A program made the position numbers and the translations under genes. Under the pieces are notes generated by a model. The model did not search any database. It had not been told where the DNA came from and saw nothing but the letters and a program-made list of their open reading frames with translations. Shown here piece after piece: positions 25,226 through 33,767 of a stretch of 60,446 nucleotides of DNA (positions are counted from its first letter, which is position 1; every line of letters starts with the position of its first letter). Source of the DNA: Rhizobium sp. J15 (GTDB lineage: Bacteria > Pseudomonadota > Alphaproteobacteria > Rhizobiales > Rhizobiaceae); assembly GCF_002531825.1 (NCBI RefSeq), contig NZ_NWSX01000036.1, positions 1 through 60,446 on the forward strand, written 5' to 3'.

Positions 25226-27079
25226 TTAATCGATTTCCTCGGGAATGAAGCCGCCGGTCTGGCGTTTCCACAGTCGGGCAAACAGTCCGTCCTGCTCGAC
25301 CAGTTCTTCCGGCCTACCCTCTTCGACGATGCGGCCGTGATCGAGCACGACGATGCGGTCCATCCTGGCGATCGTGGAAAGGCGGTGGGCGATGGCGATC
25401 ACCGTCTTTCCCTCCATCACGAGGTTCAGCCGGTCCTGAATGGCTGCCTCGGATTCGCTGTCCAAGGCCGAAGTCGCCTCGTCGAGCACCAGGATCGGCG
25501 CGTCCTTCAGGAGCACGCGGGCAATCGCGACGCGCTGGCGCTGGCCACCCGAAAGCTTGATGCCGCGATCGCCGACGAAGGCGTCGTAGCCCTTGCGGCC
25601 CTCGCTGTCGGCAAGATCGGCGATGAAGGCATCGGCGCTCGCCATCTTCGTCACCCTCTCGATCTCCTCCTGCGTCGCCTCCGGCCGGCCATAGCGGATA
25701 TTGTCGCCGACCGAACGGTGCAGCAGCGCGACATCCTGGGCGATGACGCCGATCGCGCGGCGCAGGCTTGCCTGGGTGACGGCGCGGATATCCTGCCCGT
25801 CGATTACGATCGCGCCGTCCCTGATGTCGTAGAAGCGCAGGAGCAGGTTTGCGAGAGTGGTCTTGCCGGCCCCGGAAAGGCCGACGAGGCCGACCTTCTC
25901 GCCGGGCCGCACCGTCAGCGACAGGGCGTCGATCACCGGCTTGCCCGACTTGTAGGCGAAGCGGACATTGTCGAACCGGATCTCGCCCCGCGGCACGGCA
26001 AGCTCGGCCGCATCCGGCCGGTCGGTGATCGTCGGCGGCGTCGTCATGACCGGCATGGCGTCCTTGATCGTGCCGATCGCCTGGAAGATCTGCTGGCCCA
26101 TCTGCAGGAAGACGTAGATCTGCGACGACAGCCGGTGGAGGATGTAGACTGCGCCGACGAATTCGCCGACCGTGAGGAAGCCTTTGACGAGGCCGGAAAA
26201 GCCGATCGTCAGCATCGTCAGCCACAGCAGCGTGTTGAAGATGACGACAGTCACTTCCGACGAGCGGTAGATGCGCTGCTCGCTGTGCTGCGTCTGCACG
26301 GCCTTGCCGATGATGCGGCGGATGGCGCCCGCTTCGCTGTCTTCGGCGGCAAACTGCTTGATCATCTGCATGTTGGCGTAGAGATCGGTGATCGCGCCGG
26401 CGACCAGGCTGCGCTGCTTGGCGGTGCGGCGCGAGCGCTCGATGAAAACAGGCACGATCCTCGCGGTGAATGCGACGTTGAGCGCGATCCAGACGACGAC
26501 GGGCACGGCAAGCTGCCAGGCGAGCGCGCTGAGCAGGATGACGGAGCCGACCAGCTGCATCAGGAAGCGCGGGATGGACTGGAAGCCGGCGAGGATCTGC
26601 TGCTGGACGGCGGAGGAGACCTGCTGCAGCCGCGAGGACACTTGGCCGGCATAGAGATCGTGGAAGAAGGCGAGGTCCTGCCGCTCCACCGCCTTGTGGC
26701 CCTGCCACTGGATGGCGGCCGGCATGGCGATGCCAAGCGTATGCGAGTTCAGCGTGTTGAGCGTGAACGAAACGATCGGCATCACCGGAAAGATCAGGAA
26801 GCCGAGGACGGCAAGCAGCCGCCATTCCTTCTCCAGGAAGACGGCCGCACCCTGCTGCGTCACGCCGTCGACGATGACCGACAGCCCCCAGACGATCGTC
26901 AGGTTGATCACCTCGAACAGCATGGAGCAAAGCGCAAGCGCGATCAGCACGCCGCGGAACATCGAGATGAAATGCAGCAACACCGTCACCGGCCCCTTCG
27001 ACGGCAGCGGCCGATAGGGAATGTCGAGCGGCCGGATCAGCGTTTCGAAGGGACGATAGATCGCATCTGAGATCGACAT
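25226..27079 (-). CDS. ABC exporter, fused membrane and ATPase domains
   Basis: A 617-residue half-transporter. Six membrane segments occupy about residues 45-340 and an ATPase domain follows, with Walker A GLSGAGKTT, signature LSGGQRQRVAIARVLL and Walker B ILVLDEATSALD. Such proteins act as homodimers that export lipids, peptides or drugs from the inner membrane. Nothing nearby fixes the substrate. It ends 84 bases before the LacI gene and lies on the same strand, but it looks like a separate unit. Confidence 0.92.
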   Translation of the reverse strand: MSISDAIYRPFETLIRPLDIPYRPLPSKGPVTVLLHFISMFRGVLIALALCSMLFEVINLTIVWGLSVIVDGVTQQGAAVFLEKEWRLLAVLGFLIFPVMPIVSFTLNTLNSHTLGIAMPAAIQWQGHKAVERQDLAFFHDLYAGQVSSRLQQVSSAVQQQILAGFQSIPRFLMQLVGSVILLSALAWQLAVPVVVWIALNVAFTARIVPVFIERSRRTAKQRSLVAGAITDLYANMQMIKQFAAEDSEAGAIRRIIGKAVQTQHSEQRIYRSSEVTVVIFNTLLWLTMLTIGFSGLVKGFLTVGEFVGAVYILHRLSSQIYVFLQMGQQIFQAIGTIKDAMPVMTTPPTITDRPDAAELAVPRGEIRFDNVRFAYKSGKPVIDALSLTVRPGEKVGLVGLSGAGKTTLANLLLRFYDIRDGAIVIDGQDIRAVTQASLRRAIGVIAQDVALLHRSVGDNIRYGRPEATQEEIERVTKMASADAFIADLADSEGRKGYDAFVGDRGIKLSGGQRQRVAIARVLLKDAPILVLDEATSALDSESEAAIQDRLNLVMEGKTVIAIAHRLSTIARMDRIVVLDHGRIVEEGRPEELVEQDGLFARLWKRQTGGFIPEEID

Positions 27080-27249
27080 GGGCCGCTCGGGGTTCGAATA
27101 TCGGTGGGAGGGCGAGACGCTTTGAGTCTACGCTGACAGAGATGGGACCATCTTCCGGCTGCAATCTCAACTAGAATTTTTGTGAATGTTTGGAAGCGGG
27201 AATATGGAAAAGGGGAAGCGTAACGGGGGATGGCGACGTTGCGGCATAT

Positions 27250-27410
27250 CCCCTTCTACCCATCGGGGAGAAGGTGCCGGCAGGCGGATGAGGGGGCCAG
27301 CGGCGATGGGCGCGAGTGCGCTGAGCGCAAATCAAATGCCATGAATGACGTGCCGTGTGGCCCCCTCATCCGACCCTTCGGGCCACCTTCTCCTCGCCGG
27401 AGAGAAGAGT
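27250..27410. repeat. RIME-like inverted repeat
   Basis: The left arm contains CCCATCGGGGAGAAGGTG and GGATGAGGGGGCC; the right arm is GGCCCCCTCATCC followed by CCACCTTCTCC. The two arms are inverted and separated by about 60 bases. It is the same family as the repeat at 3154-3290. Confidence 0.75.
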
Positions 27411-27509
27411 GATCAAGACGCACCATCGTGTTCAAAAAGACGCCTGCATGAACGGCGAGACTGCTCGGTAAATATCTTCGACGGGAGGCAGCGGCCGAAC
27501 AGCAGGCCG

Positions 27510-27529
27510 AACCCCGCCGAAGCGGGGTT
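27510..27529 (-). terminator. Hairpin terminator of the small exported protein gene
   Basis: AACCCCGC and GCGGGGTT form a perfect 8-base stem. Read on the minus strand the loop is TTCG closed by C-G, an extra-stable UUCG tetraloop. It lies 20 bases after the stop codon. There is no long T-run, so efficiency is uncertain. Confidence 0.55.
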
Positions 27530-27549
27530 CTTGGGTTGGGGGAAGCCGA

Positions 27550-27870
27550 TCAGTTGTTATGCGCTGCGCAGGCCTCGTCCATCGGCGTGGCGTTGCTCGT
27601 GCCGCCCTGGGTCTGGAGGTTGTCGGAATTGTTGACCGGGTTCGGGCACTTGGTCTTATCCATCTTCATCGTGCCGCTGGTGGTGGAATTCGTCATCGTG
27701 GAATCCGTTTCCATCGGCTTCTTGGTCTTGGTGTCGGTGGTGGCGCCGCCGCCCTGATCGGCCTGGGTCTTGTCGATCGTGGAGCCGGCCGGCGCCGGAT
27801 TGGACTGGGCGAAGGCCGATGTGGCCATGCCGAGGGCGAAAAGCGAAGCTGCTACGAGTTTCATACGCAT
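27550..27870 (-). CDS. Small exported hypothetical protein
   Basis: A 106-residue protein with a clear Sec signal peptide (about residues 1-22, ending SAFAQ). The mature part is hydrophilic, Thr/Ser/Met/Lys-rich and low in complexity, with two cysteines near the C-terminus (KTKCPNP and DEACAAHNN). AAGGAGGA precedes the ATG at 27870; the frame is open further upstream. I do not recognise a family. An EcfG-type promoter motif lies 45 bases upstream, so it may be a stress-induced envelope protein. Confidence 0.75.
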   Translation of the reverse strand: MRMKLVAASLFALGMATSAFAQSNPAPAGSTIDKTQADQGGGATTDTKTKKPMETDSTMTNSTTSGTMKMDKTKCPNPVNNSDNLQTQGGTSNATPMDEACAAHNN

Positions 27871-27914
27871 CCTGATGTCCTCCTTGGGGATCGCTGCGTG
27901 GTTGACCCTTTCAC

Positions 27915-27939
27915 AACCTCGACGGCAGGCCATTGTTCC
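27915..27939 (-). promoter_or_regulatory. Candidate EcfG/RpoE2-type promoter
   Basis: On the minus strand GGAAC (27939-27935), 16 bases, then GGTT (27918-27915), 45 bases before the start of the small exported protein. It fits GGAAC-N18-TT. Confidence 0.45.
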
Positions 27940-28033
27940 GGCGCCGGCGCGAAATGCGTCCGCGTACCGGGAAGCCCGCGTCGTGGCGTTGCGCAGGAGG
28001 ATGAGCGGGCGCCGCTCTCGGTAAAGCTGGAGG

Positions 28034-28756
28034 TTACTTCGCGTAAAGCGCGCGGGAGCGTTCGAGATGCTTGAGGAGCGCCGTTTCCGAGCCGTCGACG
28101 TCGTTGGCTTCGAGGCGGTCGACGATTTCGTCATGTTCGGCCAGCGTGAACTTTTCCTTGCCGGTCCAGATCAGCATTTCGGTATGATATTCCTTCAGCC
28201 AGGCGAGCATCGCCTCGCTGACGGCGACGTAGATCGGGTTGCCGGAGATCTGGGCGATGCGGGTGTGGAATTCCATATCGGCGTTGATGAATTCTTCGGC
28301 CCGCCCGAGCGAGGCGCGCTGGCGCTCGATGATATCCCTGAGATCGCCGATATCAGTGGCCGAGGCGCGCTGAGCAGCCTCGCGGGCCATGCCGCGCTCG
28401 AAGAAGATGCGGGCGCTCTTCAGATGTTCGAGCGAATCGGCCGATTGCGACAGCATGATCTTGGCGGTGAGATCGACCTGGCGGAAGATCGATTTTGCCG
28501 TCAGCCGCAGCACTTTCGCCCGCTCGCCGTGCGAAATGCTGACGAGACCCTTGTTGGCGAGCGATTGCATGGCTTCGCGGATCGCCGGCCGGCCGACGCC
28601 GAAGCGCTCCATCAGCACCCGCTCGGACGGCATTTCATCGCCGGGCTGAAGCTCGCCTGAGGTGATCATCCGCTCGAGTCGATCAAACACTTCGTCGGAG
28701 AGTTTCCGGCGGACGATTTGTTCGATGGGCTGGGTCATGAGATCTCGCTGGCTCAA
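28034..28756 (-). CDS. FadR/NanR-type GntR regulator of the apiose locus
   Basis: A 240-residue regulator with an N-terminal GntR winged helix (GDEMPSERVLMERFGVGRPAIREAMQ) and a C-terminal FCD domain with the DMEFHTRIAQISGNP metal/ligand motif. The TTG at 28756 with AGGAGGAAGC before it is the likely start; an ATG at 28738 is in frame but has a poorer ribosome site. It is divergent from the RuBisCO-like gene, with a 19-bp candidate operator between them that recurs before apnO and before the CUT1 binding protein. It is therefore the likely repressor of the whole apiose regulon. Effector unknown. Confidence 0.88.
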   Translation of the reverse strand: MSQRDLMTQPIEQIVRRKLSDEVFDRLERMITSGELQPGDEMPSERVLMERFGVGRPAIREAMQSLANKGLVSISHGERAKVLRLTAKSIFRQVDLTAKIMLSQSADSLEHLKSARIFFERGMAREAAQRASATDIGDLRDIIERQRASLGRAEEFINADMEFHTRIAQISGNPIYVAVSEAMLAWLKEYHTEMLIWTGKEKFTLAEHDEIVDRLEANDVDGSETALLKHLERSRALYAK

Positions 28757-28842
28757 AATGCTTCCTCCTAACAGTTTTCCGCGCCGAGAACAAAGCTCGC
28801 GGCCGAAAATTTGCGCCGCCGAAGATTCCGCTTTTCATTAGT

Positions 28843-28861
28843 TGGAATACTCATTATACCA
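28843..28861. promoter_or_regulatory. Candidate operator site 1 of the apiose regulon
   Basis: TGGAATACTCATTATACCA. It shares CTCAT-Y-ATACCA with sites at 32783 and 42729 and has TGG/CCA ends with near-inverted arms (TGGAATA / TATACCA). It lies between the divergent GntR and RuBisCO-like genes. GGTATA-type half-sites are usual for NanR-like regulators. Confidence 0.65.
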
Positions 28862-28878
28862 GATCACGAGTTGACGCC

Positions 28879-30174
28879 ATGACAATCTCCATGGCGAGAG
28901 GAGCAACCGTCCGTTTCATGATGATAACCCTGACCTACCGCATCGAAACGCCCGGCAGCGTCGAGGCGATGGCGGAGAAGATCGCCAGCGACCAGTCGAC
29001 CGGAACCTTCGTGCCGGTTCCCGGCGAGACGGAAGAGCTGAAATCGCGCGTCGCCGCGCGGGTGCTGGCGATCCGCCCGCTCGAGGATGCGCGCCATCCG
29101 ACCTGGCCCGAGGCCGCGCCCGGCACGCTGCTCCATCGCGCCGATGTCGACATCGCCTTCCCGCTGGAGGCGATCGGCACCGATCTTTCGGCGCTGATGA
29201 CCATCGCGATCGGCGGCGTCTATTCGATCAAGGGCATGACCGGCATCCGCATCGTCGACATGAAGCTGCCCGAAGCTTTCCGGAGCGCCCATCCCGGGCC
29301 GCAGTTCGGCATACCGGGCAGCCGCCGCCTCACCGGCGTCGAGGGCCGCCCGATCATCGGCACGATCGTCAAGCCGGCGCTGGGGCTGAGGCCGCACGAG
29401 ACGGCGGAACTCGTCGGCGAATTGATTGAGTCAGGCGTCGACTTCATCAAGGACGACGAGAAGCTGATGAGCCCGGCCTATTCGCCGCTCAAGGAGCGCG
29501 TCGCCGCGATCATGCCGCGCATTCTCGATCACGAGCAGAAGACCGGCAAGAAGGTCATGTATGCCTTCGGCATCTCGCATGCCGATCCCGACGAGATGAT
29601 GCGCAACCACGATATCGTCGCTGCGGCCGGCGGCAATTGCGCCGTCGTCAATATCAATTCGATCGGCTTCGGCGGCATGAGTTTCCTGCGCAAGCGCTCC
29701 AGCCTGGTGCTGCATGCGCATCGCAACGGCTGGGACGTGCTGACCCGCGATCCGGGCGCCGGCATGGACTTCAAGGTCTATCAGCAGTTCTGGCGGCTGC
29801 TCGGCGTCGACCAGTTCCAGATCAACGGCATCCGGGTCAAATATTGGGAGCCGGACGAGAGCTTCGTCTCCTCGTTCGAGGCCGTCAGCACGCCGCTCTT
29901 CGATGCCGCCGATTGCCCGCTTCCGGTGGCGGGCTCCGGCCAGTGGGGCGGGCAGGCGCCGGAGACCTATCAGCGCACCGGCCGCACCGTCGATCTTCTC
30001 TATCTCTGCGGCGGCGGCATCGTCAGCCATCCCGGCGGACCGGCAGCCGGTGTGCGCGCCGTGCAGCAGGCCTGGCAGGCGGCGGTCGCCGGCATACCGC
30101 TGGAGGTCTATGCCAAGGATCATCCGGAGCTTGCCGCCTCGATTGCCAAATTCAGCGACGGCAAGGGCGCGTGA
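28879..30174 (+). CDS. oiaX: RuBisCO-like 3-oxo-isoapionate-4-phosphate decarboxylase
   Basis: A 431-residue RuBisCO-like protein. Residues matching RuBisCO are Lys165 in GTIVKPALGL (K175), Lys191 in DFIKDDE (the carbamylated K201, with the metal-binding D and E after it) and the histidine in LVLHAHRNG (H294). The loop-6 lysine region of true RuBisCO is not recognisable, so it should not fix CO2. With OiaK and two tetrulose-phosphate isomerases next to it, the expected reaction is decarboxylation of 3-oxo-isoapionate 4-phosphate to L-erythrulose 1-phosphate. The related OiaT transcarboxylase/hydrolase is the alternative. The start is uncertain: the conserved domain begins near the ATGs at 28918/28921. 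Confidence 0.88.
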   Translation: MTISMARGATVRFMMITLTYRIETPGSVEAMAEKIASDQSTGTFVPVPGETEELKSRVAARVLAIRPLEDARHPTWPEAAPGTLLHRADVDIAFPLEAIGTDLSALMTIAIGGVYSIKGMTGIRIVDMKLPEAFRSAHPGPQFGIPGSRRLTGVEGRPIIGTIVKPALGLRPHETAELVGELIESGVDFIKDDEKLMSPAYSPLKERVAAIMPRILDHEQKTGKKVMYAFGISHADPDEMMRNHDIVAAAGGNCAVVNINSIGFGGMSFLRKRSSLVLHAHRNGWDVLTRDPGAGMDFKVYQQFWRLLGVDQFQINGIRVKYWEPDESFVSSFEAVSTPLFDAADCPLPVAGSGQWGGQAPETYQRTGRTVDLLYLCGGGIVSHPGGPAAGVRAVQQAWQAAVAGIPLEVYAKDHPELAASIAKFSDGKGA

Positions 30175-30179
30175 CGGCG

Positions 30180-31514
30180 ATGGATGGACGTCTCGTCAGC
30201 TATTACGGGGATGATTTCACCGGCTCCACCGACGTCATGGAGGCGCTCGCCTCGAACGGCGTCGAGACCGTGCTCTTCCTCGACATCCCCAAGCCGGAGC
30301 TGCTTGCCCGCTTCGGCCATTGCCGCGCGATCGGCATTGCCGGAACGAGCCGCAGCGAGACGCCGGCATGGATGGACGAGCATCTTGCGCCGGCCTTCCA
30401 ATGGCTGAACTCGCTCGACGCCGCCATCTGCCATTACAAGGTCTGCTCGACCTTCGATTCCAGCCCCGGCATCGGCAATATCGGCAAGGCAATCGAAATC
30501 GGCCGCAAGGGTTTCGGGCAATCCATCGTGCCTGTCATCGTCGGCGCGCCGCAATTGAAGCGCTATACCGCTTTCGGCAATCTTTTCGCCGCCTATCAGG
30601 GCCGCGTCTTCCGCATCGACCGCCATCCGGTGATGAGCCGCCATCCCGTCACGCCGATGGATGAGGCGGATCTTGCGCTGCATCTGTCGAAGCAGACCTC
30701 GCTTCCCGTGCTGCTTGCCGATCTCGTCGTAATCACCGCGGCCGATGCCGACCGGCGGATCGACGAGCTGGCGTCCCATCCGGACGGCATTCTGTTGCTC
30801 GATGTCGATTCCGAGGCGACGCAGGCGGCAGCCGGCCGGCAGATGCTGCGTGTCGCTGCCCGTTCGGGAGGCTTCGTCGCCGGCTCCTCGGGGGTCGAAT
30901 ACGCCCTGCTCAGCGCCTGGCGGCAGGCCGGCGCGATCGGCGGAGGCAGCGCCGAATTTCCCGATATCGGCCCGGTCGAGCGGCTTGCCGTCGTCTCCGG
31001 CAGCGTCTCGCCGACGACCGAGCGCCAGATCCGCACGGCCGTCGAAAACGGTTTCGAAAGCATCGCACTCGATCCGCTTGCGCTGGTCTCGAATGGCGAG
31101 GCTGCGGTGGATGCGGCGGTGCAGGCCGGTATCGGCAAGCTGAAGGAAGGCCGGAGCGTCATCCTCTACACGGCGCTCGGCCCATCCGCCGACCTCGGCG
31201 CCGATATCGACCGGCTTCCGGGCGCTCGCCACCGGCTGGGCGGCGCCCTCGGCACGATCCTGCGCAGGCTGATCGAGCAGGAAGCACTGCCGCGCGCGGT
31301 CGTCGCCGGCGGCGACACGTCGAGCCACGCGCTGCGGCAATTGAAGATCGACGCGCTGACGACGCTGCTGCCGCTGCCCCAGACGCCGGGCTCGCCGCTC
31401 TGCCTGGCGCATGGCGACTATGCGCCGACCAACGGCCTGCAGATCGCGCTGAAGGGCGGCCAGGTCGGCACGGACGGCTATTTCGCGCAGATCCGCGACG
31501 GGAGGAAAAACTGA
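30180..31514 (+). CDS. oiaK: 3-oxo-isoapionate kinase (DUF1537 family)
   Basis: A 444-residue four-carbon acid sugar kinase. The N-terminal substrate domain opens with VSYYGDDFTGSTDV, and the C-terminal nucleotide domain carries the VVAGGDTSSHA motif. In the apiose pathway OiaK phosphorylates 3-oxo-isoapionate on O-4, making the substrate of the RuBisCO-like enzyme encoded just upstream. A GTG at 30171 overlapping the oiaX stop (GTGA) is an equally possible start. The neighbour relationship with oiaX, lerI and derI makes the assignment strong. Confidence 0.88.
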   Translation: MDGRLVSYYGDDFTGSTDVMEALASNGVETVLFLDIPKPELLARFGHCRAIGIAGTSRSETPAWMDEHLAPAFQWLNSLDAAICHYKVCSTFDSSPGIGNIGKAIEIGRKGFGQSIVPVIVGAPQLKRYTAFGNLFAAYQGRVFRIDRHPVMSRHPVTPMDEADLALHLSKQTSLPVLLADLVVITAADADRRIDELASHPDGILLLDVDSEATQAAAGRQMLRVAARSGGFVAGSSGVEYALLSAWRQAGAIGGGSAEFPDIGPVERLAVVSGSVSPTTERQIRTAVENGFESIALDPLALVSNGEAAVDAAVQAGIGKLKEGRSVILYTALGPSADLGADIDRLPGARHRLGGALGTILRRLIEQEALPRAVVAGGDTSSHALRQLKIDALTTLLPLPQTPGSPLCLAHGDYAPTNGLQIALKGGQVGTDGYFAQIRDGRKN

Positions 31515-31515
31515 G

Positions 31516-32319
31516 ATGGTCGTCTGGGTCGGCACCAGCTTCAAGATGAACAAGACGCTTGAGGAAGCGCTCGCCTTCGCGCGCCGCCTCGCCGATGCGG
31601 ATCTTGAACGCGATCCCCGCGTGCAGCGCTTCGTCATCCCCTCCTTCACAGCGGTGCGCGAGGTCAAGCGCGTGCTCTCCGAGACCTCGGTGAAGGTCGG
31701 CGCCCAGAACATGCATTGGGAGGATGCCGGCGCCTGGACCGGCGAGATTTCGCCGCTGATGCTGAAGGACTGCCGGCTCGATCTCGTCGAGCTCGGCCAT
31801 TCCGAGCGGCGCGAGCATTTCGGCGAGACCGACGAGACCGTCGGCCTCAAGGTTGCCGCCGCGATCCGCCACGGCCTGACGCCGCTGATCTGCATCGGTG
31901 AGACCCTGCAGGAGCGCAACGAGGGCCGGGCCGACGCCGTGCTGCGGCGGCAGGTCGAGGCCGCCCTGCGGGGTGTCGACACCGAGGCCGGCGAGGCTCC
32001 GATCCTGCTAGCCTACGAGCCGGTCTGGGCGATCGGCGTCAACGGCATTCCGGCGACGGCCGACTACGCCTCCGAGCGGCACAGAGGGATCGCCGAGGTG
32101 GCGAAATCCATTCTCGCCCGCCCGGTGCCTGTTCTCTACGGCGGCAGCGTCAATCCCGGCAATTGCGAGGAACTGATCGGCCAGCCTGATATCGACGGCC
32201 TGTTCATCGGCCGCTCCGCCTGGTCCGTCGAAGGCTATCTCGACATTCTCGCCCGCGTCAGCGCGGCGATCGACCGCTCATCTCCACGCCAGACGGCGAG
32301 TGAAAGGAAACTGCCATGA
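31516..32319 (+). CDS. lerI: L-erythrulose-1-phosphate isomerase (TIM-like)
   Basis: A 267-residue triosephosphate-isomerase homologue with the catalytic residues Lys10 (SFKMN), His95 (ELGHSERR) and Glu168 (LAYEPVWAIG) and the phosphate loop YGGSVNPGN. The asparagine that precedes W-K-M-N in TIM is serine here (Ser8), consistent with a different substrate. In this pathway it interconverts L-erythrulose 1-phosphate and D-erythrulose 4-phosphate. GGGAGGAAAA precedes the ATG. It overlaps derI by 4 bases. Confidence 0.87.
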   Translation: MVVWVGTSFKMNKTLEEALAFARRLADADLERDPRVQRFVIPSFTAVREVKRVLSETSVKVGAQNMHWEDAGAWTGEISPLMLKDCRLDLVELGHSERREHFGETDETVGLKVAAAIRHGLTPLICIGETLQERNEGRADAVLRRQVEAALRGVDTEAGEAPILLAYEPVWAIGVNGIPATADYASERHRGIAEVAKSILARPVPVLYGGSVNPGNCEELIGQPDIDGLFIGRSAWSVEGYLDILARVSAAIDRSSPRQTASERKLP

Positions 32320-32762
32320 AGATCGCAATTGGCGCCGACAGCGCCGGCAAACCGCTCCTGGATGTCATTGCCGCCCATCTCGCCGGCAAGGCGGACGTCG
32401 AAGTGCACGATCTCAGCCAGTCCGGCTTTTATGCCGATCTCTCCCAGCGCCTGGCGCAGACGATCGTCGATGGCGAGCATGAGCGCGGCATCCTGTTCTG
32501 CGGCACCGGCATCGGCGTGTGCATCTCCGCCAACAAGGTGCCGGGCATTCGCGCCGCGCTCACCCACGACACCTATTCGGCCGAACGCGCGGCGAAATCG
32601 AACAACGCCCAGATCATCACCATGGGCGCGCGCGTCATCGGGCCGGAACTGGCGAAATCGATCGTCGACGTCTGGCTTGCCTCCGAATTCGACCCCGATG
32701 GCCCGTCGGCCGGCAACGTGCAGGCGATCGACCGGCTCGATGCGGAAAAACATGGGGCCTAA
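32316..32762 (+). CDS. derI: D-erythrulose-4-phosphate isomerase (RpiB-like)
   Basis: A 148-residue RpiB/LacAB-family isomerase. The catalytic cysteine lies in FCGTGIGVCISANK (Cys62), and THDTYSAERAAKSNNAQIITMGARVIG forms the rest of the active site. It converts D-erythrulose 4-phosphate to D-erythrose 4-phosphate, which enters the pentose phosphate pathway. A 4-base overlap with lerI (ATGA) shows they are cotranslated. Ribose-5-phosphate isomerase activity is possible, but the context argues for the tetrulose role. Confidence 0.87.
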   Translation: MKIAIGADSAGKPLLDVIAAHLAGKADVEVHDLSQSGFYADLSQRLAQTIVDGEHERGILFCGTGIGVCISANKVPGIRAALTHDTYSAERAAKSNNAQIITMGARVIGPELAKSIVDVWLASEFDPDGPSAGNVQAIDRLDAEKHGA

Positions 32763-32782
32763 GCGCCTAACTAATGATATGG

Positions 32783-32801
32783 TGATTGACTCATCATACC
32801 A
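32783..32801. promoter_or_regulatory. Candidate operator site 2 of the apiose regulon
   Basis: TGATTGACTCATCATACCA, sharing ACTCATCATACCA with sites 1 and 3. It lies between derI and apnO, 39 bases before the apnO start, which suggests a second promoter inside the locus. Confidence 0.6.
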
Positions 32802-32840
32802 GTATATGATCCTATCCAGAACTGAAAAGGTGAGGAAAAC

Positions 32841-33668
32841 ATGACCAAGATTGCTCTCTTCGGCGCCGGCGGCAAAATGGGATACCGGCTTGCCAAAAAT
32901 CTCAAGGGCTCGCGCTTCGAAGTGCGCCATGTCGAGGTGAGCGATGCCGGCAAGGCCCGCCTGAAGAACGATCTCGGCCTCGATTGCGTGCCTGTCGACG
33001 CCGCGCTCGACGGCGCCGACGTCGTCATCCTCGCCGTGCCGGATACGGCGATCGGCAAGGTCGCGGCCGGTATCGTCGACAAGCTCGCGCCCGGCACCAT
33101 GGTGGTGGCGCTCGATGCCGCCGCGCCCTTCGCCGGCCATCTGCCGAAGCGCGACGACCTCACCTATTTCGTCACCCATCCCTGCCATCCGCCGATCTTC
33201 AACGACGAAACGGATATGCAGGCCAAGAAGGATCATTTCGGCGGCCTCTTCGCCAAGCAGCACATCGTCTCGGCGCTGATGCAGGGTCCCGAAAGCGCTT
33301 ATGCGCTCGGCGAGGAAATCGCCAAGGTCATCTGGGCGCCGGTCATGCGTTCGCACCGGGTGACGGTCGATCAGCTCGCCATGCTCGAACCCGGCCTTTC
33401 CGAAACCGTCTGCGCCTCGCTGCTCGTCATCATGCGCCAGGCCATGGACGAATGCGTGGCCCGCGGCGTGCCAGCCGAAGCCGCGCGCGATTTCCTGCTC
33501 GGCCACATGAACGTGCTCGGCGCGGTCATCTTCAAGGAGGTCGACGGCGTCTTCTCGGATGCCTGCAACAAGGCGATCGAGTTCGGCATCCCGGCGCTGA
33601 TGCGCGACGACTGGAAGAAAGTTTTCGAACCGCAGGAGATCGCCGAAAGCATCCGGCGCATCACCTGA
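32841..33668 (+). CDS. apnO: D-apionate oxidoisomerase
   Basis: A 275-residue NAD-binding protein. The N-terminal Rossmann motif is ALFGAGGKMGYRLA, followed by a prephenate/phosphogluconate-dehydrogenase-like body with the conserved THPCHPPIFND segment and a helical C-terminal domain. In the apiose pathway ApnO oxidises and rearranges D-apionate to 3-oxo-isoapionate. Its place between the kinase/isomerase block and the sugar transporter, behind its own copy of the shared operator, supports this. GGTGAGGAAAAC precedes the ATG. Confidence 0.85.
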   Translation: MTKIALFGAGGKMGYRLAKNLKGSRFEVRHVEVSDAGKARLKNDLGLDCVPVDAALDGADVVILAVPDTAIGKVAAGIVDKLAPGTMVVALDAAAPFAGHLPKRDDLTYFVTHPCHPPIFNDETDMQAKKDHFGGLFAKQHIVSALMQGPESAYALGEEIAKVIWAPVMRSHRVTVDQLAMLEPGLSETVCASLLVIMRQAMDECVARGVPAEAARDFLLGHMNVLGAVIFKEVDGVFSDACNKAIEFGIPALMRDDWKKVFEPQEIAESIRRIT

Positions 33669-33676
33669 ACCGGCCC

Positions 33677-33697
33677 GGGGGAGGCAAGCCCTCCCCC
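33677..33697 (+). other. Hairpin after apnO
   Basis: GGGGGAGG (33677-33684) pairs with CCTCCCCC (33690-33697) across a 5-base loop. It has no T-tract; it probably gives partial termination or message stability between apnO and the transporter genes. Confidence 0.45.
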
Positions 33698-33767
33698 CGC
33701 TACCGCTCCGGGGAGACGGAGCAGCGCTCCGGGAGAACGGGGCGTCATTCACAACAGGGAGGAAAGA

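Larger units (their letters stand above)
27080..27549. other. Gene-free stretch with repeats and a terminator
   Basis: I see no convincing gene in these 470 bases. The left end holds the promoter region of the ABC exporter. The middle is a RIME-like inverted repeat, and the right end is the terminator of the small exported protein gene. A short ORF (about 27345-27635) runs through the repeat and is not credible. Confidence 0.7.

Noticed and set aside
24215..27070. Plus-strand ORF of 951 codons antisense to the LacI and ABC exporter genes
   Set aside because: It is a shadow frame of GC-rich coding DNA. It spans two well-recognised genes on the other strand, has no family likeness and is rich in Asp, Arg, His and Gly as expected for antisense translation. 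The long antisense frames at 19149-20735, 30120-31982, 32235-34286 and 25314-27170 were dropped for the same reason.
27090..27110. Possible tRNA T-loop (GGTTCGAAT)
   Set aside because: No acceptor stem, anticodon arm or CCA end can be folded around it. No tRNA was found in the window.
28879..30174. True RuBisCO large subunit
   Set aside because: Only part of the RuBisCO active site is kept, there is no small subunit or phosphoribulokinase, and the neighbours are apionate-pathway genes. It is a RuBisCO-like protein.
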